Shown here: positions 27,772-36,403 of the stretch, piece after piece
Layout: the number at the start of each line of letters is the position of its first letter
Numbering within the stretch: position 1 is the stretch's first letter
DNA from: Enterobacter cloacae
Lineage (GTDB): Bacteria; Pseudomonadota; Gammaproteobacteria; Enterobacterales; Enterobacteriaceae
Length of the DNA stretch: 64,000 bases
Direction: 5' to 3'
Assembly (NCBI RefSeq): GCF_013375935.1
Contig: NZ_CP056117.1
Coordinates: 3,100,001-3,164,000, forward strand
Notes under the pieces: model-generated
What the model saw: the letters and a program-made list of their open reading frames with translations, nothing else
Databases searched by the model: none
What the model was told of the DNA's origin: nothing
Made by a program: the position numbers and the translations under genes

Positions 27772-29003
27772 ATGACCACATCTATTTCTAATGTATCCGC
27801 ACGTCCCGTTCAAATTAACTTCACCGAAAGTCAAAAGACGGAAAATGCGAAGCCGGAAACTCGCAGCCCGCAGAACGTGTCCGAGTGGGCCAGCGAAAAG
27901 GGCATGCTGTCATCCGTCATGGATATGCAAAGCGCCCGACGCGATGAGGCTCAGGCCGCCGCCGTGGCGCAGCGAAACGGTGGCAATGATGTTAACAGCC
28001 AAAGCGCGATGTCAACCGTAACGCTTTCTGCCGCAGGGGAAGGTGATGCGAATAAGTCTGAACGTATGGCGTCCGCTATGCCGAGCATTATGGCGGCGCA
28101 GACCAATATTACCCAGCCCAATAATAAAGCGGCAGAAAGCAAAAGCGCTGTTGACACCTCCGGTAATACCACCACCAACGCGGTGGGGCAGACTCGCTCC
28201 CAGCCAACGGTTGCCGGCGGAACGGATATTACCGGTGCCGATTCGGTCAAGCCGACCTTCATCAACGTCGTCGGCCCGATGAGTCAGATCGTCCTGAGCA
28301 ATAAGCTGACCGTTGCGCTGCTGGAAAGTGAAAATACGCAGAATATGTCGGCGGCGAAAGCCTCGAACCGCTTTATCGAATCGACGGCGCGCAGCGCGCA
28401 GAAAGGGATTGAAGCCGCCGAGGAGCGTCGTGATGGCGCCATCGTGGGCGGCGTAACCGCTGCGGTTGCACAGGGCGGCATGGCGGTGGCGTCCACTAAT
28501 GCGCTGCGTAAAGAAAATGCATCGCTGAAAAACAACGTTGCCGTGGCGAAAAATCAGGAATTTGGTGTTACCCAGCAGAAAAATGCCATTGGTAGCGCTG
28601 GCGACAACATGGTCATGAAAGGACAGCGCATGGACGGCAAGGTCAAAGAAACCATGAGCAAAACCCAGGGCGAAGAGCAGCTTTCTGCGTCGCAGAAGCA
28701 TCTCAAACACAATGAAATTCAGAACAACACGCAGAAAGTTCGCGTGGTCACCGAGCTGGGCAACCAGCTGGCGAATACCACCCGCAATATTACCGAAGGG
28801 GCATATAACGTTAACGCCGCCGAAATGCAGGGTGAAGCAGATTTAGCCCGCGCCGACGGCAACCAGAACAGCGAACTGGCCAATACGCATAAAGAAGTGG
28901 CGAAAAAGCGGCGGATACTCGCGCGGCGCTTAGCCAGGCTGCTGAAAATGTGCTCAATGCGAACAACAGCGCGGCGTCAACCATCGCCGAGCGCATGCGT
29001 TAA
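27772..29003 (+). pseudogene. sipC: Translocator SipC (SctB), frameshifted near the 3' end
   Basis: Corrected by one base, this gives 410 aa, the size of Salmonella SipC (409). There is a hydrophobic segment at about 222-243 (GAIVGGVTAAVAQGGMAVAS) and long helices after it. At five A (28903-28907) the written frame turns into an arginine-rich unlikely tail ending at 29049. One more A restores EVAKKAADTRAALSQAAE and ends at 29003 with IAERMR. The C-terminus of SipC nucleates and bundles actin, so the shift would matter if real. It lies 48 bp after sipB. Confidence 0.92.
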
Positions 29004-29062
29004 TTATCGGCTTACTTTCCCGGCGGGAGCTATCCCGCCATTTTTGTAAAGGATACAAAGAT

Positions 29063-30184
29063 ATGCTTCCAGTTAGCGGCAGCGCGACTGCGCCCGTTCG
29101 CCCTTTAGTAGTTGAAACACCCATGATTTCTGCTTCACAGGTCGCGGAAGTCGGCATGGGATCAACGTCTGAACTGAATACGGTGTTATTAAAACAGCTC
29201 ATTTCCGCCTTAACGTCGACGGAAAGTGATAACCAGCTAGAGGATATTCGAAAAGTTTTGCAGCAGCACGGTCTCGAGACCAGTGATGAGGCTTTCCTCA
29301 AAAGCAAGCTGCGCGCAGCGCTGGCAGAGATAAAGGCGGCAAATGACAAGGCTGGCACGACAGCCACCGTGGAGGAGATGATCTCCGTCAGGTACCAGCA
29401 GGTTGATAAAACGGCAGCCGCACTGGGTACGATTAAAGATGAAATAGCGCAGAACCGAATCAAGGCCAACTTTTCTGAGAACCAGCTCAAAGCGACCATG
29501 CAAACCTCACTTCAGGAAATTGCCGAAGCTGAAGAGGCCGCAAAAGCCAGAACTGGTGACAACGAGATTTCCGTTCATACCAGCTACAGCAAGCTCTGGG
29601 CGGTGATGGCCGAGGCCATTAAAAATATCAGAACGAACTACGTCGATTTCTATGCTGGCCTGATGCAGAAATATACGGAGATGTATGAGGCCTACAACGA
29701 GTATGTACAGAAAGCCAGCGCTGATGCTGTAAAGGCCGGTGAGGATGGTAATAACGTTGATTTCAATAACAATACGATGAAGGGGGGATACGATAAATTT
29801 AATAATGCCGTTAACGGTATGGATCTCGGCAGCGTCGCCAACTGGGATAAAATGACCGATGAGCAAAAGGCCAGCATGACGGCCACGCTTGAGCCTGCCT
29901 TTAAGGTTGACCAGGGCAGCGGCAAAATAAGCTTCAATCTCGATCAATATAACGGCCGTCCTTATTATCCAAGCGATGGCGGCGGAAAAGTATCGACCTC
30001 CAGCTACCAGGCATGGCTGGCTTCCTTTAATGCCATCGGCACCGGGCTGCAAAGTAATATGCAGTCGTTCGCCCAGCGATATACGCAGGCCAACAGCACA
30101 TTCGATAACCTAAATAAAGTGCTGAGTGGTGCGATAAGTTCAATGGCCGACAGTGCAAAAGACGTGCTTAAAGCACTGGGGTGA
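29063..30184 (+). CDS. sipD: Needle-tip protein SipD (SctA)
   Basis: The 373-aa protein (Salmonella SipD 343) sits at the needle tip and controls SipB/SipC insertion. Characteristic features are the central coiled-coil helix (YVDFYAGLMQKYTEMYEAYNEYV) and the C-terminal pattern SYQAWLASFNAIGTGLQSNMQSF with the final helix SSMADSAKDVLKALG. AAAGGA precedes the ATG by ten bases. It follows sipC and precedes an unknown small gene rather than sipA. Confidence 0.95.
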   Translation: MLPVSGSATAPVRPLVVETPMISASQVAEVGMGSTSELNTVLLKQLISALTSTESDNQLEDIRKVLQQHGLETSDEAFLKSKLRAALAEIKAANDKAGTTATVEEMISVRYQQVDKTAAALGTIKDEIAQNRIKANFSENQLKATMQTSLQEIAEAEEAAKARTGDNEISVHTSYSKLWAVMAEAIKNIRTNYVDFYAGLMQKYTEMYEAYNEYVQKASADAVKAGEDGNNVDFNNNTMKGGYDKFNNAVNGMDLGSVANWDKMTDEQKASMTATLEPAFKVDQGSGKISFNLDQYNGRPYYPSDGGGKVSTSSYQAWLASFNAIGTGLQSNMQSFAQRYTQANSTFDNLNKVLSGAISSMADSAKDVLKALG

Positions 30185-30202
30185 TTTAACAGGTGAACAG
30201 CC

Positions 30203-30643
30203 ATGCCAGTTAATAATGTCTATTCTAATGCTACTTTTTCATGCCTGCCGGGGCAGGGTGTTTGTGAAACCGCATCTGCATATTATGCCCGCATTGGCGG
30301 TCTTAAATTTAGCGCTGCAATCAGCACCGAAACGCTCGCATGGTCTGATAATGAAGACACGATGAGGAATGAGGTACGCGTTCTTAGCTATTGCATCGGT
30401 GCGAAACTGCCGCCAGCAGAGCGTGAGTCCCATAACGTGGTGATGTTTCCGCAGCAGCGTTTCCCCGCGCAGTTATTTTCGGCACATGCCCAGCCGGAAC
30501 AAACGTGGCGCGAATCTATCGCGCCCCCTGAAGTTCATCATTATAAAGTCCAGGAATGTGGCTCAAAACCTAAATCATCCTTTCAGCGTTTCTGGCAAGG
30601 GTTACTGCAAAGTATTTTACCCTGCGTCAAATTTCAAAAATAA
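30203..30643 (+). CDS. Unknown 146-aa protein between sipD and the sipA-position gene
   Basis: I do not recognise this protein. It begins 18 bp after sipD with AGGTGA upstream and ends 20 bp before the next gene, so it is co-transcribed. It has no signal peptide or membrane helix. Five cysteines are spread along it (FSCLPGQGVCE, SYCIG, QECG, LPCVK), and a hydrophobic, aromatic C-terminus follows (FQRFWQGLLQSILPCVKF). Salmonella, as I recall, has nothing between sipD and sipA. Position in the translocator/effector operon suggests a secreted effector or an accessory protein; that is inference only. Confidence 0.7.
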   Translation: MPVNNVYSNATFSCLPGQGVCETASAYYARIGGLKFSAAISTETLAWSDNEDTMRNEVRVLSYCIGAKLPPAERESHNVVMFPQQRFPAQLFSAHAQPEQTWRESIAPPEVHHYKVQECGSKPKSSFQRFWQGLLQSILPCVKFQK

Positions 30644-30663
30644 CTCTCTGGGAGAATAACTGA

Positions 30664-32781
30664 ATGCGCGGAATTACCCGAAGTTTCTCACAAATAGAAT
30701 TAATACGCCCAAACGTGCAAAGCAAAGGGGTGGCAAAGAATGCAATGCAGCAGCACGAGGTGCTTGCGAAGCTTAAGCACGTAAATAACACGGCGCGCGA
30801 GAATTTTATTACTCAACCTCATGACGAAACGCTTGCTCGTGACGCCCTGCGCTCTGAAATTCAATTAGGCGTTCCGGTCAAACTGCATAATGCCAGCCTG
30901 ACCTATAACGGGACGCGAGCAAGGGATCTTATCGGATTCATATCTGAACAGGTGAAGGAGCACGGCACGCCGGCGGATAAAGAAAAGCTGGACAGCGTAA
31001 GCAACAAGCTGGCGAATCTGGCCGGGCGCGAGAAGGATGAGAAAAAAATCGCCGGTCAGCTTGATGACCTGGTGTCTAAATTTGCCCGGCGCTCAGGTGA
31101 AAAGTTCATTAATAACTTTATGGAAACGTACTGCTATCCGGCATGGCTCAAGTATCACGAAAGCCAGGGCATTGACGTAAAGGATAAAGAGACGTTTAAC
31201 GAACAGCTAAATGCCTGCAGCACCGTTTTAAACAGGCGTCTGGATGTGATGAGCGAGCCGGGTAAGCCATGGGAATTGCTGACTCAGAACATGAGCATGC
31301 TGATAGACGAATGCGCGGCCGTCTCAAAGGCGCTGATCAGGCATGACTTCGATGCACCGCCCGCTGATGCTCATTCCGAAAAGCCTGCGACAACGCCGGA
31401 AGCGGTAAAAGCCACGCCGGATGGCCGGAGATACGATATTCACGGTGGAGCAGATAAGGGCGGCGTAACGCTTCACATTAATAATTCTAACTCGAACCGC
31501 AACGGCGACATTTCGAATGCCCCGGTGTATCCGGGTGGAAATCCTGCTGTCGTCGATCCCCACACCAGAAGGCTCGAAATCGTCGAGAAGCTAAACATTA
31601 GCCCGAAGGAAAAGTATGAGTTAGCCAGGCGCATCATCGACGGTTGTTATGGTTCACGCGTAATAGATCATATCGAAAGCGTAAGGGTAGGGAATCAAGA
31701 AAACGTAACCGAACAGCCTCAGGTCATTCCGCCTTTCGCTCAGCAGAGCGAGGATCGGCCCGTCGATGATAGCGTGAACACGCGCGCTGACGACGTTGAT
31801 TCCCGGAGGACAGGAGCACGCGCGCAGGATCCGGATGAGCGGAGCCCGGATTCAACCCGGAACGTCTCTACCACTGCGCCGGAAACAGCGCCGCCAGTGG
31901 AAGGGACCCGTACTCGCCCACAGGATGAGCAGCGGTCGGCAGCTGCCACGCGCAGCGTAGCAAATCAAACGGCAGTAACCATTCCTGCCGGTGAAAATAA
32001 AACGTCCCAGATCTACACCACTGAGCGAACGCTGAACCAGTGGAGCAGACGTGACCCTGTGAAGGTAAATCACTTTGTGCCGATGAATAAGCCAGTGGAG
32101 GCGTTCCCCACCCTGAAGCCGGTGAATGGTCTTCGTCCGACAGCATCGCCGACGCCCGGACAAACTGCGGCGCAGCCGCCCGTGGACGAATCAATGAGAT
32201 CGACCAGTGACGTATTGCGCTCCGGAACGACGGTTCGCCAGACGCTACAGGTCACGTCTTCATACTTGCCTGAGCCCAGCGTTGCCGAACTTGTCACCCT
32301 GAACGATTTGGGTCAAGAGGAGCCGCCAGTCTCCTCGTCCGTGGACGAAGCGGATGGTCGCATACAGAATGCCGCTCGCCGTGGTGCACGCGAGGCTGGA
32401 GATGTGCGTGAAGCAAGGCCGGAAGAGCCGGGCAGCGGGCATCAGACTGCCGCAGCGGATGCGTCAGGCATTCCGTCGCCGCAGGTGAGTGCCGCAAATC
32501 CATTTAGCATCGCTGATCGGATCAGGTATTTCGAAGAGGCCCAGAAGATCGGGGCACAGCCAGCGTCTGCCAGAGTATCCCGACCGACCAGCAGCACCGC
32601 CCCGGGCCATGTGTACTCCACGATTAGAACGCGCAGCCAGTGGAATTTTGACGTTCCTGAACCAAAATCCTTCGTTCCAAGGAATACCGAGGCGTCGACA
32701 TCCGGCACCGTGCGCCGTGGCGACGCGACAAAAGGCAGCGTGACGGACACGAACCCGACTGGAGAGTACGGCGATGAGTAA
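30664..32781 (+). CDS. Effector candidate at the sipA/ipaA position
   Basis: This 705-aa hydrophilic protein has no membrane segment. Residues 1-235 are helical and basic, as in the chaperone-binding region of SipA. A short asparagine-rich stretch at about 270 (LHINNSNSNRNGD) recalls SipA, and a helical block (LNISPKEKYELARRIID) follows. Residues 345-705 are disordered and rich in Pro, Ser, Thr and Arg. That tail carries a motif twice, 200 residues apart (around 450-475 and 650-675): Y-[ST]-T-x-R-T-x-x-Q-W, then FVP-x-N. I see no SipA-like actin-binding C-terminus. It is SipA-like by position and layout, not by clear identity. The end overlaps iacP by 8 bp. Confidence 0.75.
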   Translation: MRGITRSFSQIELIRPNVQSKGVAKNAMQQHEVLAKLKHVNNTARENFITQPHDETLARDALRSEIQLGVPVKLHNASLTYNGTRARDLIGFISEQVKEHGTPADKEKLDSVSNKLANLAGREKDEKKIAGQLDDLVSKFARRSGEKFINNFMETYCYPAWLKYHESQGIDVKDKETFNEQLNACSTVLNRRLDVMSEPGKPWELLTQNMSMLIDECAAVSKALIRHDFDAPPADAHSEKPATTPEAVKATPDGRRYDIHGGADKGGVTLHINNSNSNRNGDISNAPVYPGGNPAVVDPHTRRLEIVEKLNISPKEKYELARRIIDGCYGSRVIDHIESVRVGNQENVTEQPQVIPPFAQQSEDRPVDDSVNTRADDVDSRRTGARAQDPDERSPDSTRNVSTTAPETAPPVEGTRTRPQDEQRSAAATRSVANQTAVTIPAGENKTSQIYTTERTLNQWSRRDPVKVNHFVPMNKPVEAFPTLKPVNGLRPTASPTPGQTAAQPPVDESMRSTSDVLRSGTTVRQTLQVTSSYLPEPSVAELVTLNDLGQEEPPVSSSVDEADGRIQNAARRGAREAGDVREARPEEPGSGHQTAAADASGIPSPQVSAANPFSIADRIRYFEEAQKIGAQPASARVSRPTSSTAPGHVYSTIRTRSQWNFDVPEPKSFVPRNTEASTSGTVRRGDATKGSVTDTNPTGEYGDE

Positions 32782-33022
32782 TATGGTGGTGGATAACCAT
32801 GCAGAATCGTTGGTCGCTAACCTTATTTACCAGGTGAACGGCGTGCTGCCTAAGGATATTTCATTACACCATAGCCTTGTGAATGACCTGCTTATGGATT
32901 CGATTGAGCTGATCGATCTGCTTATGCGCCTTGAGGAAATTGGCGTCGCGATTCATGAGTCTGAAATAACGAGCGAGCTGACTGTGGGGGATATTGTCAC
33001 GCACGTGGCGTCAATTCACTGA
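32774..33022 (+). CDS. iacP: T3SS-linked acyl carrier protein
   Basis: The 82-aa acyl carrier protein has the phosphopantetheine attachment motif MDSIELIDLLMRLEE (serine 43). It equals Salmonella IacP in length and holds the same position after sipA. IacP there supports secretion of some effectors; the acyl target is not settled. Its ATG lies inside the last codons of the preceding gene (ATGAGTAA), so the two are translationally coupled. Confidence 0.93.
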   Translation: MSNMVVDNHAESLVANLIYQVNGVLPKDISLHHSLVNDLLMDSIELIDLLMRLEEIGVAIHESEITSELTVGDIVTHVASIH

Positions 33023-33036
33023 TTTCTTTTTTCACA

Positions 33037-33061
33037 GTCGCCACTTTCTCCTGGTGGCGAC
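33037..33061 (+). terminator. Hairpin between iacP and the downstream effector candidate
   Basis: A perfect 8-bp stem (GTCGCCAC at 33037-33044 and GTGGCGAC at 33054-33061) lies 15 bp after the iacP stop. Only a weak T stretch (GTTTC) follows, so it may be an attenuator or RNA-stability element rather than a full terminator. Confidence 0.4.
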
Positions 33062-33087
33062 GTTTCACATTAACTAAAGGTATATTT

Positions 33088-33891
33088 ATGGCTACCATGT
33101 CAATTAACTCCGGCTTTGAGCCGAGAAAAATAGATCATAGCATTTTACATTCCGTGACGACCGCCGTGAGTGATGGTCTGAGAACGATTAAGCGAGGCTT
33201 TCTTTCCTGTCTGGAATGTGTTGCAAATTCGCTGGAAACGATGGGCAGGTCCGTTCAGTCCGGACTGCGGCATGTTGCCTCGGCGATAAGCTCGCTTGTG
33301 CCGAATAAGAGTAAGACCGCAGGTAACCCGAAACTGAATAATATCCAACCGGCTGCGGCTGAAGAGCTACGTTTGGCCATGACGGAACGCATGGATAAAA
33401 ATCCTGATTATATGGTGGGTATGTTCAGAGAAAGCCTCGAGCTGGATAAAATTCGGACGATCAACGCCGCGCTGAAGCAGCCGGGAAAGATGGCGGATGC
33501 TATCCGTAGCGGTGATATTTCGGGCACAAACGCGGCGGTTTGCGTCAAGCGCTGGCTGGGTGAAACGGTCGGTGAAAATAAGCTCACGGCGGTAGAAATC
33601 GAGAGTCTTAATAAATTCAAAGATGATCCGCAGGCCGTGCAAACGCTGGTCTCCAGCCGGTTTGGCGCTGATGCACAGCGTTACGATGTCTTCTGCTCAT
33701 TACTTTCCGTTCCTCAGCGATATAAAGAGATTTGCTATGCAGAAGGGGTAGATAATAAGTCGCCCTATAATCTCACCGTACTAACGAACGCGGGATTGCC
33801 GCTGCAGATCTTTTCGCATGAAGCCTATATGCGTGATCCAGCGAAATGCAATGACGCTTTGTTTGTCCTGATGGAGCATTGCTCCAGATAG
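33088..33891 (+). CDS. Unknown 267-aa protein, effector candidate
   Basis: I do not recognise this protein. It is soluble and helical, without a signal peptide. An amphipathic stretch near residues 30-70 (GFLSCLECVANSLETMGRSV, LRHVASAISSLVP) could bind membranes. A possible catalytic or binding domain lies at 90-267 (MADAIRSGDISGTNAAVCVKRWL, SLLSVPQRYKEICYAEGVDNK). It occupies the place of sicP-sptP in SPI-1, after iacP and before a terminator. I see no tyrosine-phosphatase CX5R motif or GAP arginine finger like SptP. Secretion is inferred from context only. Confidence 0.7.
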   Translation: MATMSINSGFEPRKIDHSILHSVTTAVSDGLRTIKRGFLSCLECVANSLETMGRSVQSGLRHVASAISSLVPNKSKTAGNPKLNNIQPAAAEELRLAMTERMDKNPDYMVGMFRESLELDKIRTINAALKQPGKMADAIRSGDISGTNAAVCVKRWLGETVGENKLTAVEIESLNKFKDDPQAVQTLVSSRFGADAQRYDVFCSLLSVPQRYKEICYAEGVDNKSPYNLTVLTNAGLPLQIFSHEAYMRDPAKCNDALFVLMEHCSR

Positions 33892-33910
33892 TCTTTGATT
33901 TAATAACACA

Positions 33911-33934
33911 AGGCGCCGCTGCGTGCGCCTTTTT
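33911..33934 (+). terminator. Terminator at the end of the sip operon
   Basis: AGGCGC (33911-33916) pairs with GCGCCT (33925-33930), followed by a T run. It closes the translocator/effector operon 20 bp after the 267-aa gene and abuts the start of the LuxR-type gene. Confidence 0.75.
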
Positions 33935-34513
33935 ATGATTCAGCAATTTGAAACGGGCGGACAGGTGCAAATTATTTCTAATGATAACTATTTTATCGGG
34001 GGGCTGAAGGTTATCGCAGAAGAGATGCCGGCTGTGAATACCCGCCATCTCGTCATTTTTGATACCGGGTTGCGCTCGGCATATATTTTTGATTCTGGCG
34101 AACTGCAAAGGAACAAAATATTCGATCCTTACAGCGCGTTGCTGCACTGCCGCAGTTTTTATTTTAAGCGTGATGTTTCTCTGGAGACATATGCCTTTTA
34201 TCTGTCTGGCCATCGGGTTAATACTCTGGGGAGACCGCACTTAACCGAGAGAGAGAAATGGGCGATTAGGGTGATGTGCGAAGAAACCGATGCTGATGAC
34301 AAGGCCAGGTTGCGCCGTATGAACCGAAAAACCTATAGCTCGCATAAGGTAAAGGCTCTTGGTAAGCTTGGCATCAGTAATGCGCTCACGCTTTATTCGC
34401 TGCTGCGGGTGTGGAAGGATAATTGGCCCGCCCTTTGCCCGGAGAGCCCGCGGGATGGGGAGCCTTCCCGATACAGGCCTGTAAACGTGGTGGCTAGAGT
34501 AGCTAACTTGTAA
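33935..34513 (+). CDS. LuxR-type regulator, SprB-like by position
   Basis: This response-regulator-like protein without a clear phospho-acceptor has a LuxR helix-turn-helix at the C-terminus (PHLTEREKWAIRVMCEE, then RRMNRKTYSSHKVKALGKLGISNALTLYSLL). The N-terminal part (QIISNDNYFIGGLKVI, LVIFDTGL) resembles the receiver-like domain of enteric LuxR-type fimbrial and virulence regulators. The SPI-1 island of Salmonella carries the LuxR-type gene sprB, a possible counterpart. The start is uncertain: the ATG at 33935 lies in the T run of a terminator and has no ribosome site; GTG at 33965, after GGCGGA, is a good alternative. The gene is AT-richer than its core neighbours. Confidence 0.8.
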   Translation: MIQQFETGGQVQIISNDNYFIGGLKVIAEEMPAVNTRHLVIFDTGLRSAYIFDSGELQRNKIFDPYSALLHCRSFYFKRDVSLETYAFYLSGHRVNTLGRPHLTEREKWAIRVMCEETDADDKARLRRMNRKTYSSHKVKALGKLGISNALTLYSLLRVWKDNWPALCPESPRDGEPSRYRPVNVVARVANL

Positions 34514-34516
34514 AAA

Positions 34517-34544
34517 AAATCCACGCAGTGGCGTGGATTTTATA
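34517..34544. terminator. Bidirectional terminator between luxR-type gene and ychF
   Basis: AAATCCACGC (34517-34526) and GCGTGGATTT (34531-34540) form a perfect 10-bp stem with loop AGTG. A/T runs on both sides suit the two converging genes. It marks the island/core boundary on this side. Confidence 0.85.
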
Positions 34545-34597
34545 TTTTGGCTTCTATATGAGGCAGCGAAGATCCCCACAAAGCGCCGTTTTATCTT

Positions 34598-35692
34598 TTA
34601 GACGTTAAACAAGAAGTTCATTACATCGCCATCTTTAACGATATAATCTTTCCCTTCCGCACGCATCTTGCCCGCTTCCTTCGCGCCTTGTTCACCCTTG
34701 TAGGTGATGAAGTCTTCAAACGCGATAGTCTGCGCACGAATAAAGCCTTTCTCGAAGTCGGTGTGGATCTTACCGGCCGCCTGAGGCGCAGTTGCACCCA
34801 CAGGGATGGTCCATGCACGCACTTCCTTCACGCCAGCGGTGAAGTAGGTCTGCAGGTTCAGCAGCTCATAGCCCGCGCGGATCACGCGGTTCAGGCCCGG
34901 CTCTTCCAGACCCAGCTCGGCCATGAACTCTTCACGGTCGGCATCGTCCAGCTCGGCGATATCGGATTCAACGGCAGCGCACACGGCAACAACCACAGAA
35001 CCTTCAGCCGCCGCGATTTCACGCACTTTGTCGAGGTACGGGTTGTTCTCGAAACCGTCTTCGTTAACGTTGGCGATGTACATGGTTGGCTTCAGGGTCA
35101 GGAAGCTCAGGTATTTGATCGCCGCTTTGTCTTCTTCAGTCAGGTTTTTCAGCGCGCGCAGCATGCCCGCGTTTTCCAGCTGTGGCAGACATTTTTCCAG
35201 CGCAGCCAGCTCCGCTTTCGCGTCTTTATCGCCGCCTTTGGCTTTCTTCTGCACGCGGTGAATGGCGCGTTCGCAGGTATCGAGGTCAGAAAGCGCCAGC
35301 TCGGTATTGATAACGTCGATGTCGTCGGCCGGATCCACTTTGTTGTTAACGTGGATGATGTTGTCGTTTTCGAAGCAGCGCACCACGTGACCGATCGCTT
35401 CGGTTTCACGAATGTTGGTCAGGAACTGGTTGCCCAGGCCTTCACCTTTGGATGCGCCTTTTACCAGGCCCGCGATGTCCACGAACTCCATGGTGGTCGG
35501 CAGAATGCGCTGCGGCTTCACGATTTCCGCGAGCTGGTCCAGACGCGGGTCGGGCATTGGTACAACGCCGGTGTTCGGTTCAATGGTACAGAACGGGAAG
35601 TTCGCCGCTTCGATACCCGCTTTGGTAAGCGCGTTAAACAGGGTGGATTTGCCCACGTTTGGCAGACCGACGATACCGCATTTGAATCCCAT
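34598..35692 (-). CDS. ychF: Ribosome-binding OBG-family ATPase YchF
   Basis: The 364-aa protein (E. coli 363) is a TRAFAC P-loop NTPase. It has Walker [10 protein letters not shown] at the N-terminus, the switch-like region [19 protein letters not shown], a coiled-coil insert and a C-terminal TGS domain. The family prefers ATP over GTP, binds ribosomes and affects the oxidative-stress response and leaderless translation. It follows pth on the same strand with a 126-bp gap, as in E. coli. It is the first core gene beside the secretion island. Confidence 0.98.
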   Translation of the reverse strand: MGFKCGIVGLPNVGKSTLFNALTKAGIEAANFPFCTIEPNTGVVPMPDPRLDQLAEIVKPQRILPTTMEFVDIAGLVKGASKGEGLGNQFLTNIRETEAIGHVVRCFENDNIIHVNNKVDPADDIDVINTELALSDLDTCERAIHRVQKKAKGGDKDAKAELAALEKCLPQLENAGMLRALKNLTEEDKAAIKYLSFLTLKPTMYIANVNEDGFENNPYLDKVREIAAAEGSVVVAVCAAVESDIAELDDADREEFMAELGLEEPGLNRVIRAGYELLNLQTYFTAGVKEVRAWTIPVGATAPQAAGKIHTDFEKGFIRAQTIAFEDFITYKGEQGAKEAGKMRAEGKDYIVKDGDVMNFLFNV

Positions 35693-35818
35693 TTCTAAAT
35701 CACCTTAATATCTTGATAATCAATCCGTTAGTGATAACCGATTGAAGAAAAGTAAATAACTACGCCTATTATACACGTAACCCGCACAGCGCGCGGTAAA
35801 AAAGCCGCAGGAGGCCGA

Positions 35819-36403
35819 CTATTGCGCTTTAAAAGCGTGTAGTCGGTTTGTGGCTTTCGTTAAGCCGTCCTGTAGCCAAATCTCGGTGCAACGCGCCGCT
35901 TCGTCCACCGCTTCGTCAATGAGCTTCTGCTCAGAAACCGGGGGCTTACCCAACACAAAGCCGACAACTTTGTTTTTATCGCCCGGATGGCCAATTCCGA
36001 CGCGCAAACGGTGGAAATTGGGGTTATTACCCAGCTTGCTGATAATGTCTTTCAGCCCATTGTGGCCACCGTGGCCACCACCCAGCTTAAACTTTGCCAC
36101 GCCTGGTGGGAGATCCAGTTCGTCGTGGGCTACCAGAATCTCATCCGGATTGATGCGATAGAACGTTGCCATGGCCGCCACGGCTTTGCCGCTCAGATTC
36201 ATAAAGGTGGTTGGCACCAGCAGCCGCACGTCAGCCCCCGCAAGGTTGATGCGCGAGGTATACCCGTAAAACTTCGGTTCTTCACGCAGGGGAGCGCGCA
36301 AACGCTCTGCCAGCAGATCGACATACCAGGCACCGGCATTATGGCGGGTTGCCGCGTACTCTGCGCCCGGGTTGGCGAGGCCGACAATCAGTTTAATCGT
36401 CAC
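35819..36403 (-). CDS. pth: Peptidyl-tRNA hydrolase
   Basis: The 194-aa enzyme (E. coli 194) cleaves peptidyl-tRNA that drops off ribosomes, releasing tRNA for reuse; it is essential in E. coli. The N-terminal signature [21 protein letters not shown] holds the catalytic histidine. The second signature [13 protein letters not shown] and [15 protein letters not shown] are present. It lies upstream of ychF and divergent from ychH. Confidence 0.98.
   Translation of the reverse strand: MTIKLIVGLANPGAEYAATRHNAGAWYVDLLAERLRAPLREEPKFYGYTSRINLAGADVRLLVPTTFMNLSGKAVAAMATFYRINPDEILVAHDELDLPPGVAKFKLGGGHGGHNGLKDIISKLGNNPNFHRLRVGIGHPGDKNKVVGFVLGKPPVSEQKLIDEAVDEAARCTEIWLQDGLTKATNRLHAFKAQ

Noticed and set aside
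28012..28710. 232-codon minus-strand frame inside sipC
   Set aside because: Shadow of sipC; no ribosome site and composition unlike a real protein.
33088..33891. SptP or SopE-type effector identity for the 267-aa protein
   Set aside because: No phosphatase CX5R motif, no GAP arginine finger and no SopE-like text were found; position alone is not enough.
34688..35698. 336-codon plus-strand open frame opposite ychF
   Set aside because: It mirrors the highly conserved ychF gene; the translation has no family features and such antisense frames are common opposite GC-rich core genes.
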